Source of the DNA: Candidatus Saccharicenans sp.
GTDB lineage: Bacteria > Acidobacteriota > Aminicenantia > Aminicenantales > Saccharicenantaceae
Reading direction: 5' to 3'
DNA: 64,000 nucleotides
NCBI GenBank assembly: GCA_030017715.1
Contig: JASEIU010000001.1
Location: forward strand, 713,834 to 777,833
In this document: piece by piece, positions 30,721 to 41,952 of the stretch
Position numbering within the stretch: the first letter of the stretch is position 1
Layout: each line of letters opens with the position of its first letter
Notes under the pieces: generated by a model
The model's input: the letters and a program-made list of their open reading frames with translations, nothing else
Told to the model about the DNA's origin: nothing
Database searches by the model: none
Made by a program: the position numbers and the translations under genes

Positions 30721-31968
30721 TCAGATCAGGACTTCCCCGGGGATCGGGCGCAGGTTGAAGTTTGAGGCCATGCTGCGGCAGTAGGCTCCGGCCATCAGCA
30801 CCGCCAGGATATCCCCGCTGCGCGGCGCCGGCATCGACCGTTCCGAGCCGAAAACATCTCCGGTTTCGCAGAGATGTCCGGCCACCGTCAGCCTGACCTT
30901 TTTGCCGCCGTCGACCCGGCTGGCATTAACGATTTCATGGTAGGCTTCCTCGTAAATCGCCGGCCGCGGGACGGTGTTATAAGTTCCGGCATTGACGCAG
31001 GCAAACAGATTCCCGTAGCTCTTTTTCAGATATTCAACCCTGACCAGAAGGACCCCGGCGTTTGCCAGAAGGTATTTCCCGGGCTCCGCCACTATGGCTT
31101 TAAGCTCCAATCCTGAACTTTCAACTTTATCAAGGATGTAGGCGGCATACTCGGCTAACGGGAACCGTCGCTGGTCTTTTCTGTATATCGGTCCCAGGCC
31201 CCCGCCAAAGTCGAGAAATTCCAATCTGAAGCCGGCCTGTTTGAGCTCCTTAGCTATTTTAATCATTCTGTCGACCGCCTTCACGGCTACCGGGAAATCT
31301 TCTTCGGTCCAGCCCGAGCCGAGATGCTGATGGAGTCCAACCGGGAGAAAGCCCAGGCGCTTGAGTTTTCTGAAGGACGGAAGAACCTGACTCTCTTCCA
31401 CTCCGAATTTTATCGGGGTGCCGTCCGGGCTCCGGCTGCCGGCGGTCACTGTTTTGCTGCAAAAACCACGCCCGAGTCCCGGGTTCCAGCGAACTGAGAT
31501 GCGCACGGGCTTTCTTCTCCTGAGCTTTTTGCGGGCAGCCGCCAGAAGGTCGATCTGCTCAACCGCGTCAATGTTTACCGTGACTTCCGGATGCTTCAAC
31601 ACCCTCTCAAAATCTTCCCGGCTGATCGAGGTGCCGGTGAACATGATTTTATTTTCCGGGAAGCCGGCTTTATGGGCAGCTTCCACTTCGGATGGAGAAA
31701 CAGCATCAATCCAGGTTCCGGCCCTGAGCAGGATTTTGAGTATCCCGGGATGCGGGTTGGCTTTCATGGCGTAGGCGATTCTTGTTTCCAGCCCTGGCTT
31801 CTCCATAGAAAAAGCTTCTCTGAGTTTCTGCAGGTTCCTTAGAATCTGTTTCCGGCTGTAAACATAGAGCGGCGTTCCGTATGTTTTCGCTATTTCATCT
31901 GCCGGCTGCTCTTCTAGATAAAGCCTGTTGTTTTTGACCTTCAAAAATTCGTTCTCCCACCAGTTCAT
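30721..31968 (-). CDS. lysA: Diaminopimelate decarboxylase-family enzyme (LysA, fold III PLP)
   Basis: 415 aa, the normal length. Converts meso-diaminopimelate to lysine and CO2. PLP lysine Lys69 in YAMKANP, HQHLGSG, the GGGLG phosphate-binding segment near 255, EPGKYL, and CETGD near 365 with the catalytic Cys that acts across the dimer interface. Other fold-III decarboxylases (ornithine/carboxynorspermidine) share these motifs, so the assignment is strong for the family and good for LysA. The ATG at 31968 has AAGGA nine bases upstream. The DUF72 gene lies 46 bp upstream on the same strand. Confidence 0.88.
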   Translation of the reverse strand: MNWWENEFLKVKNNRLYLEEQPADEIAKTYGTPLYVYSRKQILRNLQKLREAFSMEKPGLETRIAYAMKANPHPGILKILLRAGTWIDAVSPSEVEAAHKAGFPENKIMFTGTSISREDFERVLKHPEVTVNIDAVEQIDLLAAARKKLRRRKPVRISVRWNPGLGRGFCSKTVTAGSRSPDGTPIKFGVEESQVLPSFRKLKRLGFLPVGLHQHLGSGWTEEDFPVAVKAVDRMIKIAKELKQAGFRLEFLDFGGGLGPIYRKDQRRFPLAEYAAYILDKVESSGLELKAIVAEPGKYLLANAGVLLVRVEYLKKSYGNLFACVNAGTYNTVPRPAIYEEAYHEIVNASRVDGGKKVRLTVAGHLCETGDVFGSERSMPAPRSGDILAVLMAGAYCRSMASNFNLRPIPGEVLI

Positions 31969-32014
31969 ATGATTATTCCTTTAATAAAATTTTATAAATG
32001 CGGAAGCCTGATTA

Positions 32015-32974
32015 TCATTCTTTTTTCTTGTTTTTCAAGCCGGTCATTTGTTTTTCCGTTTCCTGGCTTCCAGACTCCTGTGATTCTTCGAACAGGTCAA
32101 ACTGGCCCTTTTCCAGCTTTTTAGCGATTTCTTTGAGCACCGGGTATTTTTCCAGCATGGTGACCGGTATCTGCAGTTTCTCGCCGGTCAGCATGTTTTT
32201 TATCTGCAGGGCGTTGGCCAGAGCCTGGCCCCGGTAGTGATTGTTGGTAATGACAAACACCCGGTCGCTGCCTTCAGCCAGTTTCCGGATCCGGCCGATC
32301 CACTCCTTCAGTTCATCCGTTGTGTAGAGATAATTATAGCGGTCGTCCCGGCCAGCCCCTTCCCTGAACCAGTCCTTATAATTCCGTCCGTGCAGCCGCA
32401 CATAAGAAAACAGGGGATTGGTGACGACGGCTGAGGGCTTTATCGAATTCTGAAAAATCGGCTGATCGATGTTGCAGAAGCAGACTCGGTGTTCTTTCAG
32501 GAATTCGTGAAAATCGGGCCGGTCCCAGGAGCCGTGCCGCACTTCCAGCGCCAGAGGAAATTCAGAAAAAAGAGTAAAAAGTTTTTCCAGATATTCCAGA
32601 TTCTCAGCCGTATGGCTAAAAGACCAGGGGAACTGGATCAGAATCGCTGCCAGCCGCTGTTTTACAGCCAGCGGTTCTATGCCCTTTTTGAACTCGGTTA
32701 CTTCTTTCTGGGAAAAATCCTTCCGCTGATGGGTGAAGATCTGGAGCAGTTTTACCGTGAATAAAAACCGGGCAAAGGCCTGGATGCGGCGCAGCCAGGA
32801 ATAGGCCATCCCGGGTGTGGCCGGGCGGTAAAAGGTAGAGTTAATTTCGACGAGGTCAACAAAATGGGCCAGATATTCCAGCGGATGGAACCCGCGACCC
32901 CGGACCGGAGGATAAACTATACCTTCCCAGTCCTCGTAACTCCAGCCGGCGGTGCCGAGGTAGAATTTCTTCAT
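32015..32974 (-). CDS. DUF72 family protein
   Basis: 319 aa from the ATG at 32974, where the family begins (MKKFYLGTAGWSYEDW). TIM-barrel-like family with conserved YLGTAGWSY at the start, INSTFYRP near 50, EVRHGSW near 150, FCNIDQP, and VRLHGRN near 190. Function is unproven. The C-terminal region after 265 is charged (KKLEKGQFDLFEESQESGSQ) and probably disordered. Alternative upstream starts (to 33010) have no ribosome site; the chosen one also lacks a clear one. Probably cotranscribed with lysA. Confidence 0.85.
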   Translation of the reverse strand: MKKFYLGTAGWSYEDWEGIVYPPVRGRGFHPLEYLAHFVDLVEINSTFYRPATPGMAYSWLRRIQAFARFLFTVKLLQIFTHQRKDFSQKEVTEFKKGIEPLAVKQRLAAILIQFPWSFSHTAENLEYLEKLFTLFSEFPLALEVRHGSWDRPDFHEFLKEHRVCFCNIDQPIFQNSIKPSAVVTNPLFSYVRLHGRNYKDWFREGAGRDDRYNYLYTTDELKEWIGRIRKLAEGSDRVFVITNNHYRGQALANALQIKNMLTGEKLQIPVTMLEKYPVLKEIAKKLEKGQFDLFEESQESGSQETEKQMTGLKNKKKE

Positions 32975-34551
<1,577 letters not shown>

Positions 34552-34891
34552 GCTCCCATCAGCCAGGCCCGCCTCCTAATCTTTTAGCTCGGCGGTCGTT
34601 TTGTTTTGGGCCTTGACGATCGGCGGATATGTGCCGCGGTTTGCCGCGGGGAGCCGATCGTCGGGGGTTCCAAGGGGGTATGACCCCCTGGTCGCAGGGT
34701 GTGGGTTTGATGCCCCGCCCGTTAACATGAATTCTATTCAGCCGACCAGAAATAGATAAATAGATAATAAAGAACTTCTATGGCTGGTGTCCGGGGCATC
34801 AAGGAGCAATAGTTTTTGCTAATCTTGTTGCAGCTCTCCGGTGGATGTCAATCAGACCCTCTAACCGTTGGCCCTTTGATTAAGGGTGGAA
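34552..34891. other. Intergenic region holding repeat copy 2
   Basis: 340 bp between serS and the convergent PAP2 gene. Bases 34613-34721 are the repeat; the remainder shows no gene or terminator. Confidence 0.6.
34613..34721. repeat. Dispersed structured repeat, copy 2 (after serS)
   Basis: 109 bp, matching 20907-21016 at the ends almost exactly and diverging in the loop of the first hairpin (copy 1 GAGCCGGGGC, copy 2 GTGCCGCGGTTTGCCGCGG, itself self-complementary). Second hairpin is CCAAGGGGG / CCCCCTGG. The match ends at GCCCCGCCCG, after which the two loci differ, defining the element boundary. Hairpin pairing is largely kept despite base differences. Confidence 0.85.
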
Positions 34892-35746
34892 TTAAAATTG
34901 ATAAATCAGGCCGAAGGCCACGAAGCGATGACCAAGGTTGAGAGAAATATTTGCTCTTTTTGGTTTATTTGCCATAAGGCTGGGCTTGCTTATCTTGCGA
35001 CCGACAAAATAGCCAAGAAGAGCAGCCCCCACCACATCCGAGGCGAAATGCTTATCGAGAAAAATTCTTGACAGCGAAATGGCTGAAGCTAATGAAAAAA
35101 AGGCTGCCCGCAAATAAGGGCTTCTAACTCTTGAAGCCAGGCAGGAGGCCACCGCCCAGGCTGCGGCCGAGTGTCCGGAAGGAAAAGAATGCCAGCAGCC
35201 CTGAAGGGTAATGGGATGGAAGGAGAAAGGTCCTTCCAGGGTATAGGGTCTGGCCCGTCCAATAGATATTTTCCCGGCCTGAACCAGGAGCTCGGTTATG
35301 AGCAGGCTTTCTCCAGCCATGAGGAATGTTTCTCTGGTCTTATCTGAGTTCCTGAAATGTCCGACTAAGTATCCGGCCGAAACCAGGCCGAATAAACAAA
35401 CGGGCGCCCCGGCCGCAGAAACTGCCCTGGAGACCGAAGTAAGAGTGGCGCAGCTGTGGTCGTATACCTGGTGATGGATTGAGTTGTCCAGTGGTAGGAG
35501 GGCAGAGGTAGTGGCCAGACACAGACCGAATGTCAGCCAGTCCTTTTTTTCCCACTGGCCTGGAGAACCCAGTATCATTCCGGCATCGCTCAAGATTTTT
35601 TTGAAATAGGTGCGGTCAACCTTAGAAATGGGGGCAGCTGGTTGGGCTGGCAAAGCCTGTGCCAGCAGACAGACGGTCAGAAGAAAAACGAGTATTTTCG
35701 CCACCGATTTACTCAGAAACCGGTTATTTAGAAAGTCAACTTTCAT
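34892..35746 (-). CDS. PAP2-superfamily membrane phosphatase
   Basis: 284 aa. Signal-anchor segment at 15-34 and further hydrophobic helices. All three PAP2 catalytic motifs are present: KISIGRARP, PSGHS near 190 and SRIFLDKHFASD near 225. Family members dephosphorylate phosphatidate, undecaprenyl diphosphate or related lipids at the outer face of the inner membrane; the substrate is not identifiable here, but recycling of lipid carriers is plausible alongside uppP elsewhere. The last 30 residues (ANKPKRANISLNLGHRFVAFGLIYQF) look beta-strand-like. Convergent with serS. The start ATG 35746 lacks a strong ribosome site. Confidence 0.85.
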   Translation of the reverse strand: MKVDFLNNRFLSKSVAKILVFLLTVCLLAQALPAQPAAPISKVDRTYFKKILSDAGMILGSPGQWEKKDWLTFGLCLATTSALLPLDNSIHHQVYDHSCATLTSVSRAVSAAGAPVCLFGLVSAGYLVGHFRNSDKTRETFLMAGESLLITELLVQAGKISIGRARPYTLEGPFSFHPITLQGCWHSFPSGHSAAAWAVASCLASRVRSPYLRAAFFSLASAISLSRIFLDKHFASDVVGAALLGYFVGRKISKPSLMANKPKRANISLNLGHRFVAFGLIYQF

Positions 35747-36316
35747 TCAATCTCTTCCCTCAGAGGAAAGACTTTTCCCTCGGCCATTCCCGTTATTAAA
35801 ACCTTTGAAGTCATTCCCACGAGCTACAAATTCAATGATTCCTTATACAGTTTATTCTATTGCCGACAGTTTTCAAGCCGGTCTCTCAACCAGGTAGGAG
35901 ATTTTAAGATGGAAAAGATGGCCAATTCAGGTTGAATTCAGAGCCAGTTGTTTTGGTGGGCTGGTCAGGAGGACAGTCTTTCTTGGAGCTTTTCTCGCTT
36001 ATATAATTATGGAATGAATGCGCCGAAAGCCTGGCTCGTCGTGAAAAATTTCTCTTCTTTACATATCAACGGAGAAGAGAAGTATTTCTGTTTCCATGAT
36101 TGGTAGCAATTAAGGCTGGAGGCTGACCTGGCCTCAGTTTCCACCCGTCCGGGCCTAAGGGGATACCCGCTGGGAAAGGGTGAAGTAAGGACGGGGGGAG
36201 AAGCACCGTGATGCGATTCAATTCCCAGTTTAGAGTCCTGACAGAAACGGAGCTGCCACCACAGGGAGATGGCCCTTGTCATCGAGAGGCTCTGAGATTA
36301 AAATACTTACCATCCC
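35747..36316. other. 570-bp intergenic region with a candidate structured RNA at 36117-36228
   Basis: No credible gene. On the plus strand at 36117-36228 several complementary blocks occur: GAGGC (36119-36123) with GCCTC (36131-36135); CCCGTCC (36144-36150) with GGACGGG (36189-36195), enclosing ACCC/GGGT; and CTGGGAA (36170-36176) with TTCCCAG (36222-36228). The last pairing would compete with the enclosed stem, as in switching RNAs. I do not recognise a known class. Confidence 0.4.
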
Positions 36317-36406
36317 GGAGGGATGGCCGAGTGGTTGAAGGCGGCGGTCTTGAAAACCGCTTTCCGGTATCCCGGAACGGGGGTTCGAATCCCTCTCCCT
36401 CCGCCA
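36317..36406 (+). tRNA. tRNA-Ser (anticodon TGA)
   Basis: Acceptor GGAGGGA (36317-36323) pairs with TCCCTCC (36396-36402), discriminator G, CCA encoded at 36404-36406. The anticodon loop CTTGAAA gives anticodon TGA (reads UCA and related codons). A long variable arm, typical of serine tRNAs, follows the anticodon stem, and the T-loop reads TTCGAAT. Class II architecture rules out leucine on the anticodon. Confidence 0.95.
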
Positions 36407-36875
36407 TTAATTTCGTTGATTCTTCCCTTCCGAGTGTAACTAAGCCCTGTTCACATTTTGTTATTTCTGACCATTCTACACAGCCAGAGCTGTTTTTTGA
36501 TGGCCGATAAAAAGCTCGTCGGAAAAATTCACGGTCGGGCAAGGGAAGAGGCAGAAGCCAATCAAATTTAATTCATTAATCCCGGTCAAACTGAGTTGTC
36601 GCGGATAGCGGCCGGACTGAGTTTTCCGGGTTGGTCCTGTAAACAGTCAGCGGGGCCCGGTAGTCAGGCTGTTAATTTGTTTTCATTCTCAGATAATATC
36701 CCGGGGGAGTTTCTTTAATATTCGGGCAAATTTCTTTGACCAGTGAGAAAACAATCGGGTAATTTCTGACGGCTGGCTGCCAGTTGTCTGCCCGGACTTG
36801 ATTTTAAATGGTCGTAAAAATTAAAATAGGCGCGGCTTGGGTAATTTAACCATATTGGCTCGAGAAGGAGGCAGG
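36407..36875. other. 469-bp intergenic region with promoter for the aminotransferase gene
   Basis: No gene recognised. A good candidate promoter (TTGATT/TAAAAT) lies at 36798-36827 close to the downstream gene. The rest is unremarkable and carries no tRNA or repeat. Confidence 0.5.
36798..36827 (+). promoter_or_regulatory. Candidate promoter for the class V aminotransferase gene
   Basis: TTGATT at 36798-36803 and TAAAAT at 36822-36827, spacer 18, about 49 bp before ATG 36876. Confidence 0.45.
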
Positions 36876-38249
36876 ATGAAAACACCGAATATGAGTCGGC
36901 GCGAATTTCTGCGGACAGCCGGAGCGGCCGGGGCTGTGGCTTTTAGCTGGAACCTGGCCAATCTGGAAAGGGTGGAAGCGGCCACCCAGGCCGTGGCCGG
37001 CAAGTCGCCGGAAGATGTGGCCAGGGATGAATTTTACTGGCGGGAAGTGCAGCTTGGTTTCAAGCTCGATCGTTCGCTCATCAACCTTAATAATGGTTTT
37101 ACCTGCCCATGTCCGAGAGTGGTTCTGGAGTCAGCATTCCGCTATACCGAAATGATCAATATGCTGCCGGTTCATTACCAGGCGATGGTGGCCGGAAATA
37201 TTGAGACTATCCGCCGCCGGATGGCCAAAGAATTCGGCTGCGACCCGGAAGAACTGGCCCTGACCCGCGGCGCCAGCGAGGCCCTGCAGATCGCTCAGAA
37301 CGGCATCGACCTGAAGCCGGGCGACGAGGTCATCACCACCGAGCAGGATTATCCCCGGATGCTGACCACCTGGGACCAGAGGATGCGGCGGGAAGGAATA
37401 AAGGTTACCAGGCTGCAGTTTCCGGTGCCGGCGTCTCAGGATTATCTGTATAAGATGTTCGAACAGGCTATTACCCCGAAAACCAGAGTCATTCATTTCT
37501 GCCACATCACCAATCTTACGGGGCAGCTTTTCCCGGTGCAGAGAATTTGCCGGATGGCCCGGTCTAAGGGCATAGTGACCATAGTCGACGGGGCCCATGC
37601 CCTGGGCCATTTTCCCTTTAAGTTGCGCGAGCTGGAATGTGATGCCTACGGTGTCAGCCTTCATAAATGGCTGCTGGCTCCCATCGGCAATGGCTGTCTT
37701 TACGTCCGCAAGGAAATGATCACGAAATTCTGGCCTCTTCAGGCCGCGCCCGAACAGCAGGACAATGATATTCGCAAGTTTGAAGCCATCGGCACCCACC
37801 CCTGGGGAATAAGGGCCGCTCTTGGTGAAGCCCTGGCTTATCATCAGGCGATCGGAGCTGAGCGCAAAGCGGCCAGGATGCGTTACCTGACGCTGCGTTA
37901 TGCCAATGCCCTGAAAAAATATCCGCGTTTCAAGATGCTGACCGACATGTCAGAACCCGCTCAGGCCTGGGGCGTGGCCGCCTGCTATATCGAGGGAATC
38001 GACGTCAGAGCTCTGTCCAATTTTCTCAGACGAAAGTACCGGATCATCACCGTACCGTTGGTCGGCGGAGCGCCGCCCAATCAGGTTTTCGACTATCAGG
38101 CCCTGCGCATTTCGCCCAATGTCTACACCACCTTAGAAGAGATTGACACCTTCGTCGAAGCCATGGAAGACGCCATCAAGAACGGGGTGGAGGAGGATGT
38201 GTTTAGCCCGGTGGCCTCCACTGCCACAGCCGGAGAGGTTCTGGTCTGA
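36876..38249 (+). CDS. Tat-exported class V aminotransferase / isopenicillin N epimerase-like PLP protein
   Basis: 457 aa from ATG 36876 (AAGGAGG upstream; the longer frame is rejected). N-terminal twin-arginine signal SRREFLRTAGAAGAVAFSW at 7-25, so it is exported folded with its cofactor. The catalytic domain has LNNGFTCPCP, TRGASEALQ, IVDGAHALGHF with the PLP Asp, and LHKWLLAPIG with the Schiff-base lysine near 265. The family includes isopenicillin N epimerase-like and cysteine desulfurase-like enzymes; the substrate is unknown. No sulfur-transfer partner (SufE, IscU) is adjacent. A small secreted protein gene follows 64 bp on. Confidence 0.85.
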   Translation: MKTPNMSRREFLRTAGAAGAVAFSWNLANLERVEAATQAVAGKSPEDVARDEFYWREVQLGFKLDRSLINLNNGFTCPCPRVVLESAFRYTEMINMLPVHYQAMVAGNIETIRRRMAKEFGCDPEELALTRGASEALQIAQNGIDLKPGDEVITTEQDYPRMLTTWDQRMRREGIKVTRLQFPVPASQDYLYKMFEQAITPKTRVIHFCHITNLTGQLFPVQRICRMARSKGIVTIVDGAHALGHFPFKLRELECDAYGVSLHKWLLAPIGNGCLYVRKEMITKFWPLQAAPEQQDNDIRKFEAIGTHPWGIRAALGEALAYHQAIGAERKAARMRYLTLRYANALKKYPRFKMLTDMSEPAQAWGVAACYIEGIDVRALSNFLRRKYRIITVPLVGGAPPNQVFDYQALRISPNVYTTLEEIDTFVEAMEDAIKNGVEEDVFSPVASTATAGEVLV

Positions 38250-38313
38250 CAGGCCGGGATATATGAATCATTCTTCATATGTTAAAAAGAATTAAGGAAA
38301 GGAGGCGACAGGA

Positions 38314-38766
38314 ATGAGAAAGGTCATCTTAGCGACTCCTTTATTGATGATAACGATCTTGCTGACAATCTGGCTCCCGGTGGCGGCTGAAACTCAAACC
38401 GGTCAGTCTTCAGACCGGGCGGCGCTGTTTAAAATTCCTTTCGAATTCCGGGCGGCCGGCAAAAAAATTCCGGCCGGAGAATACTGGTTTGGCTTCAACC
38501 AGGCCGGCCGGCTTATCCTACGGCAGACGGCTTCCGGCAAGGAGCTTGAACTCCAGGTGCTGGAAAAAATTGCCCCGCCAGAACAACCGGCGGGGGAGCC
38601 GCGCCTGGTGTTTGATGAAGTCGGCGATTTTGCCCCATCCTACACCGAGTATTTTACCGTTTATGTGCTGTCGGAAATCTGGCTGTCGGCCGGGGAAGGT
38701 TATCTAATCCATACCACTAAAAGCGCCCATAAAGAAAAAATCGTCACCGGAAGTCCGGCCAGATAG
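38314..38766 (+). CDS. Small secreted protein with IPFEF/PAGEY motif (unknown function)
   Basis: 150 aa. Signal peptide (residues 6-25, ending PVAAE). The mature part has ALFKIPFEFRAAGKKIPAGEYWF, a pattern seen in many small exported proteins of Acidobacteria-like genomes, followed by LILRQTASGKELELQVLEKIAP and a strand-rich end. Function not known. AAAGGAGG precedes the ATG. It follows the Tat aminotransferase by 64 bp and may be cotranscribed. Confidence 0.72.
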   Translation: MRKVILATPLLMITILLTIWLPVAAETQTGQSSDRAALFKIPFEFRAAGKKIPAGEYWFGFNQAGRLILRQTASGKELELQVLEKIAPPEQPAGEPRLVFDEVGDFAPSYTEYFTVYVLSEIWLSAGEGYLIHTTKSAHKEKIVTGSPAR

Positions 38767-39261
38767 ACTGATGCGGGGGAGGTCAAACAATTTTTCTCTG
38801 AAGTCGGTCTCAACCGGCGCTGATTTTAGCCTGTTATCGACGGGGAGCCGGAGCGTCCGACCATCCCGATAATATTTCTGGAGTCCTAAAAGACTCGACA
38901 GGATAATCTTCCGGGCTGTTAAGTTTTTTAACCGGATTAATATTTTCAGGGACGGGGAATGACCCGGCAGCATTAATCACGAAAAAAGCGGCTTTTGATA
39001 ATTCAGTTTTTAGTGCCTGAGGCCTTTATCTGTGTTTATATAACAGGCGGCAGGGATTGATAATTTTGTTAACAACGGGTGGACCTGATCCTCCAAATTC
39101 CGGTCGGGTGAGGTTTATTATTGAAAGTTAACGGCGAATTAATTTTTCATTCCGGCCGCCTGAAAATGTCCAGAATGAGCCTGGAGAAACTGGTCTCATC
39201 TCCGGCCAAGGGGTTTTTTTCGGGGTTAAAACATGTTAAAATAAGCCTTGTTTTCAGGCGC
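38767..39261. other. 495-bp intergenic region before tRNA-Ser(GCT)
   Basis: No gene, terminator or repeat recognised. Composition is ordinary to AT-rich near the tRNA. An upstream promoter for the tRNA is likely within the last 100 bp but no clean pair was identified. Confidence 0.4.
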
Positions 39262-39355
<94 letters not shown>

Positions 39356-39673
39356 CTGTTTTCAAGCCCGCCTGATTCCCAGCCCGGGAATGATTGACTC
39401 GTAAAGTCTTCTCCGGCCCGGCTGGTGGCCGGCAAACTTTTTCAGACCGCTCTCCGGCTTCTTGGTTGAATGAAAAAAATTATCTTAACGTTCGACCCAT
39501 TTCTGGACAGCAACTCCCATCATCAGAATTAAGTCGCCCGATTCTCAAAAAAAAAGGGTCTGTTCCTGGTTTAAAGCAGCGGTAATAAAATTCAGACCGT
39601 CTCCGATTCTGCATCCGGGACCGTCAGGCCCGGGTCTGACGGTCCTGTTAATTATTGTCTTAATCGTTATGGG
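39356..39673. other. 318-bp intergenic region between tRNA-Ser and the M3 peptidase gene
   Basis: No gene recognised. Bases 39615-39646 hold an inverted pair (CCGGGACCGTCAGG then GGTCTGACGGTCC) that could form a hairpin without a T-run; it might end transcription from either side. Confidence 0.35.
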
Positions 39674-41806
39674 TCACTCTATGAAACCGCGCTTTTTCAG
39701 CAGCGGTTCTTTCCTGGGTTCGCGGCCGCGGAATTTAATGTACTGGCTGAGAAAATCGGCCGAGCCGTATTTCTCCAGCACTTCCTGCCTGAATTTAAGG
39801 GCGGTTTTCTGGTCAAAAAGTCCCCGCTCCTTGAAGGCTTCAAAGGCGTCGCTGTCGAGAACTTCGGCCCAGATGTAAACATAATAACCGGCTGAGTAAC
39901 CGCCCGAGAAAATATGCTGGAAATAGGTGCTGCGATAGCGGGGAGCGATGGCCTCTATTAAGCCGAGATCGGTCAGCACCCGGCGCTCAAAATCATTGAC
40001 CTCGTAATCTTCGTTAAAGACGGTCTTGTGCCAGTGGATGTCCAGCAGCGAGGCGGCCAGGTATTCGGTTGAAGCAAAGCCCTGGTTGAACAGCGAGCTG
40101 TTGTTAATTTTCTTGATCAACGTATCCGGTATGACTTCGCCGCTGGCGTAATGTCGGGCGTACATTTTCAGGAATTCCGGTTCGGTCACCCAGTTTTCCA
40201 TAATCTGGGAGGGAAGTTCCACTCCGTCACGGGGGACGAAGCGATTGTTGTATTTGCCGTTGGCCAGCAGGGTGGCCAGCGAATGCCCGAATTCGTGAAA
40301 AGCCGTCTGGACTTCATCCAGCGACAGCAGGGCCGGGAGTTTTTCGGTCGGCCGGGTGAAGTTGCAGGTTATGGTTGACAGGGGAGCGATTCTCTTGCCG
40401 TTCTGGTAACTCTGGCGGCGCAGAGCTCCGGACCAGGCGCCGCTTCTCTTGGAGGCTCTGGGGAAAAAGTCCAGATAAAGCAGACCGACATGCTGTCCGT
40501 TCTTTTCCTTGACTTCATACACCTCGACTTCCGGATGGTAGACCGAAACGTTGTTCAATTTTTCAAATTTCAGCCCGTAAAGCAGCCCGGCCAGGGTGAA
40601 CATTCCGTTTCTGACATTGTCAATCGAAAAATAGGGCCGGACTTCTTCGTCCTTCAGGTCGTACTTTTTCTGGCGCAGTTTTTCGGCATAATACCACCAG
40701 TCCCAGGGAGCGATTTTGAAATTGGCCCCTTCCTCATCGGCGATCTGCTGCATCTCGGCCAACTCAGCTTTGGCTCGCTTCAGGGCATACTGCCAGAGTT
40801 CGGTCAGGAATTCTTCAACTTTCCCCGGTGTTCTGGCCATGTTGACTTCTATGGCGTAATGGGCGAAGGTCGGATAACCCAGTAACCTGGCCCGTTCGGT
40901 GCGCAGGGCGATGATTTTCTTGATGATTTCCTTGTTGTCATATTCATTATATCGGTCGCCCCGGCGGAGATAAGCTTCAAACAGCCTTTGCCGCAGTTCG
41001 CGGTTTTTGGAGTATTGCAGAAAAGGAGTCAGGCTGGGGACCTGGGTGGTGAAGACCCATTTTCCCTCCAGGCCCATTTTCCTGGCTGTCTCGGCCGCGC
41101 TGTCGATGACGTTCTGCGGCAGCCCGGCCAGGTGTTTCGGATTCTCGATGACCAGGCGGGAGCTGTTGGTTTCCTGCAGCACGTTGTTTCCGAACTTCAG
41201 CGACAGCATGGACAGCTCGCTGTTTATCCGGCGCAACCTTTCTTTGTTTTCCGGACTTAGCAGGGCTCCGGCCCGGACGAAATCCTGGTAAATTTTTTCC
41301 AGCATGAATTTTTCTTCCGGTCCGAGCTTGAGCCCCGCCCTCCGGTCGTAAACAGCCTTTATTCTGGCGAACAGCTTCTCATTCAGGTGGATACTGGACC
41401 GATGCTGGCTGGTCAGGGGAGTGGATTGTTCGGCAATTTTCTGGAGCTCGGGCGAGGTGTTGGCGCTTTGCAGGGCCCCAAAAACCGCCTGGACTCTCTC
41501 CAGAAATTTTCCGCTGCGGTCAAAAGCCAGAATGGTATTCTCAAAGGTCGGCGGCCGGGGATTGTTGACGATGGCCTCGATCTCAGCCTGATGCAGCTCG
41601 ATTCCCTTCTTTATGGCCGGCAGGAAATGCTCGGTTTTAATCAGGTCAAAAGGCGGAGTTTCAAAAGGCGTGTTGAAGGCGGAAAAGAAAGGATTGTTCT
41701 CTTCCTGAGCATAAAGAGCACCCAGCAGGACAACCGTCATCAGGGCCAGCACCGCCAGGGCTGCCCCTGTCCTTAACAATCTTCCGGGTTCAAAATTTCC
41801 AGACAT
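39674..41806 (-). CDS. M3-family zinc metallopeptidase (oligopeptidase A / peptidyl-dipeptidase Dcp type), secreted
   Basis: 710 aa. N-terminal signal segment (residues 12-33, ending LYAQEENN) suggests a periplasmic location. Prolyl-oligopeptidase-like N-terminal helical region, then the thermolysin-type zinc site AFHEFGHSL, with the downstream QIMENWVTEPEFL supplying the third ligand Glu. Family members release dipeptides or degrade short peptides and signal peptides. Its length and motifs match Dcp/OpdA. CAGGGAG precedes the ATG. The upstream region has TTGTCT/TAAAAT spaced 16 bp as a candidate promoter. Confidence 0.9.
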   Translation of the reverse strand: MSGNFEPGRLLRTGAALAVLALMTVVLLGALYAQEENNPFFSAFNTPFETPPFDLIKTEHFLPAIKKGIELHQAEIEAIVNNPRPPTFENTILAFDRSGKFLERVQAVFGALQSANTSPELQKIAEQSTPLTSQHRSSIHLNEKLFARIKAVYDRRAGLKLGPEEKFMLEKIYQDFVRAGALLSPENKERLRRINSELSMLSLKFGNNVLQETNSSRLVIENPKHLAGLPQNVIDSAAETARKMGLEGKWVFTTQVPSLTPFLQYSKNRELRQRLFEAYLRRGDRYNEYDNKEIIKKIIALRTERARLLGYPTFAHYAIEVNMARTPGKVEEFLTELWQYALKRAKAELAEMQQIADEEGANFKIAPWDWWYYAEKLRQKKYDLKDEEVRPYFSIDNVRNGMFTLAGLLYGLKFEKLNNVSVYHPEVEVYEVKEKNGQHVGLLYLDFFPRASKRSGAWSGALRRQSYQNGKRIAPLSTITCNFTRPTEKLPALLSLDEVQTAFHEFGHSLATLLANGKYNNRFVPRDGVELPSQIMENWVTEPEFLKMYARHYASGEVIPDTLIKKINNSSLFNQGFASTEYLAASLLDIHWHKTVFNEDYEVNDFERRVLTDLGLIEAIAPRYRSTYFQHIFSGGYSAGYYVYIWAEVLDSDAFEAFKERGLFDQKTALKFRQEVLEKYGSADFLSQYIKFRGREPRKEPLLKKRGFIE

Positions 41807-41892
41807 GGCACGCTCCCTGGATTATTTTATTAGTTAAACTTGCCAAGACAAAGATTATAACTTGCCTGGCACCGGTCAAGTCAAGCCTCTGA

Positions 41893-41920
41893 TTGACAAG
41901 CGGGAAGCCGGTTTTATAAA
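41893..41920 (+). promoter_or_regulatory. Promoter for the glycoside hydrolase gene
   Basis: Perfect TTGACA at 41893-41898, TATAAA at 41915-41920, spacer 16. Predicted start near 41927, giving a leader of about 26 bases. One of the best promoters in the window. Confidence 0.6.
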
Positions 41921-41952
41921 TTGAGTCTAACGATTCATAGTGAGGTGGGCCG

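Noticed and set aside
36160-36215. Cobalamin-riboswitch-like string GGGAAAGGGTGAAG
   Set aside because: Only a short resemblance; the characteristic B12-box and the downstream CAGGA-type element do not fit, and no vitamin B12 gene follows.
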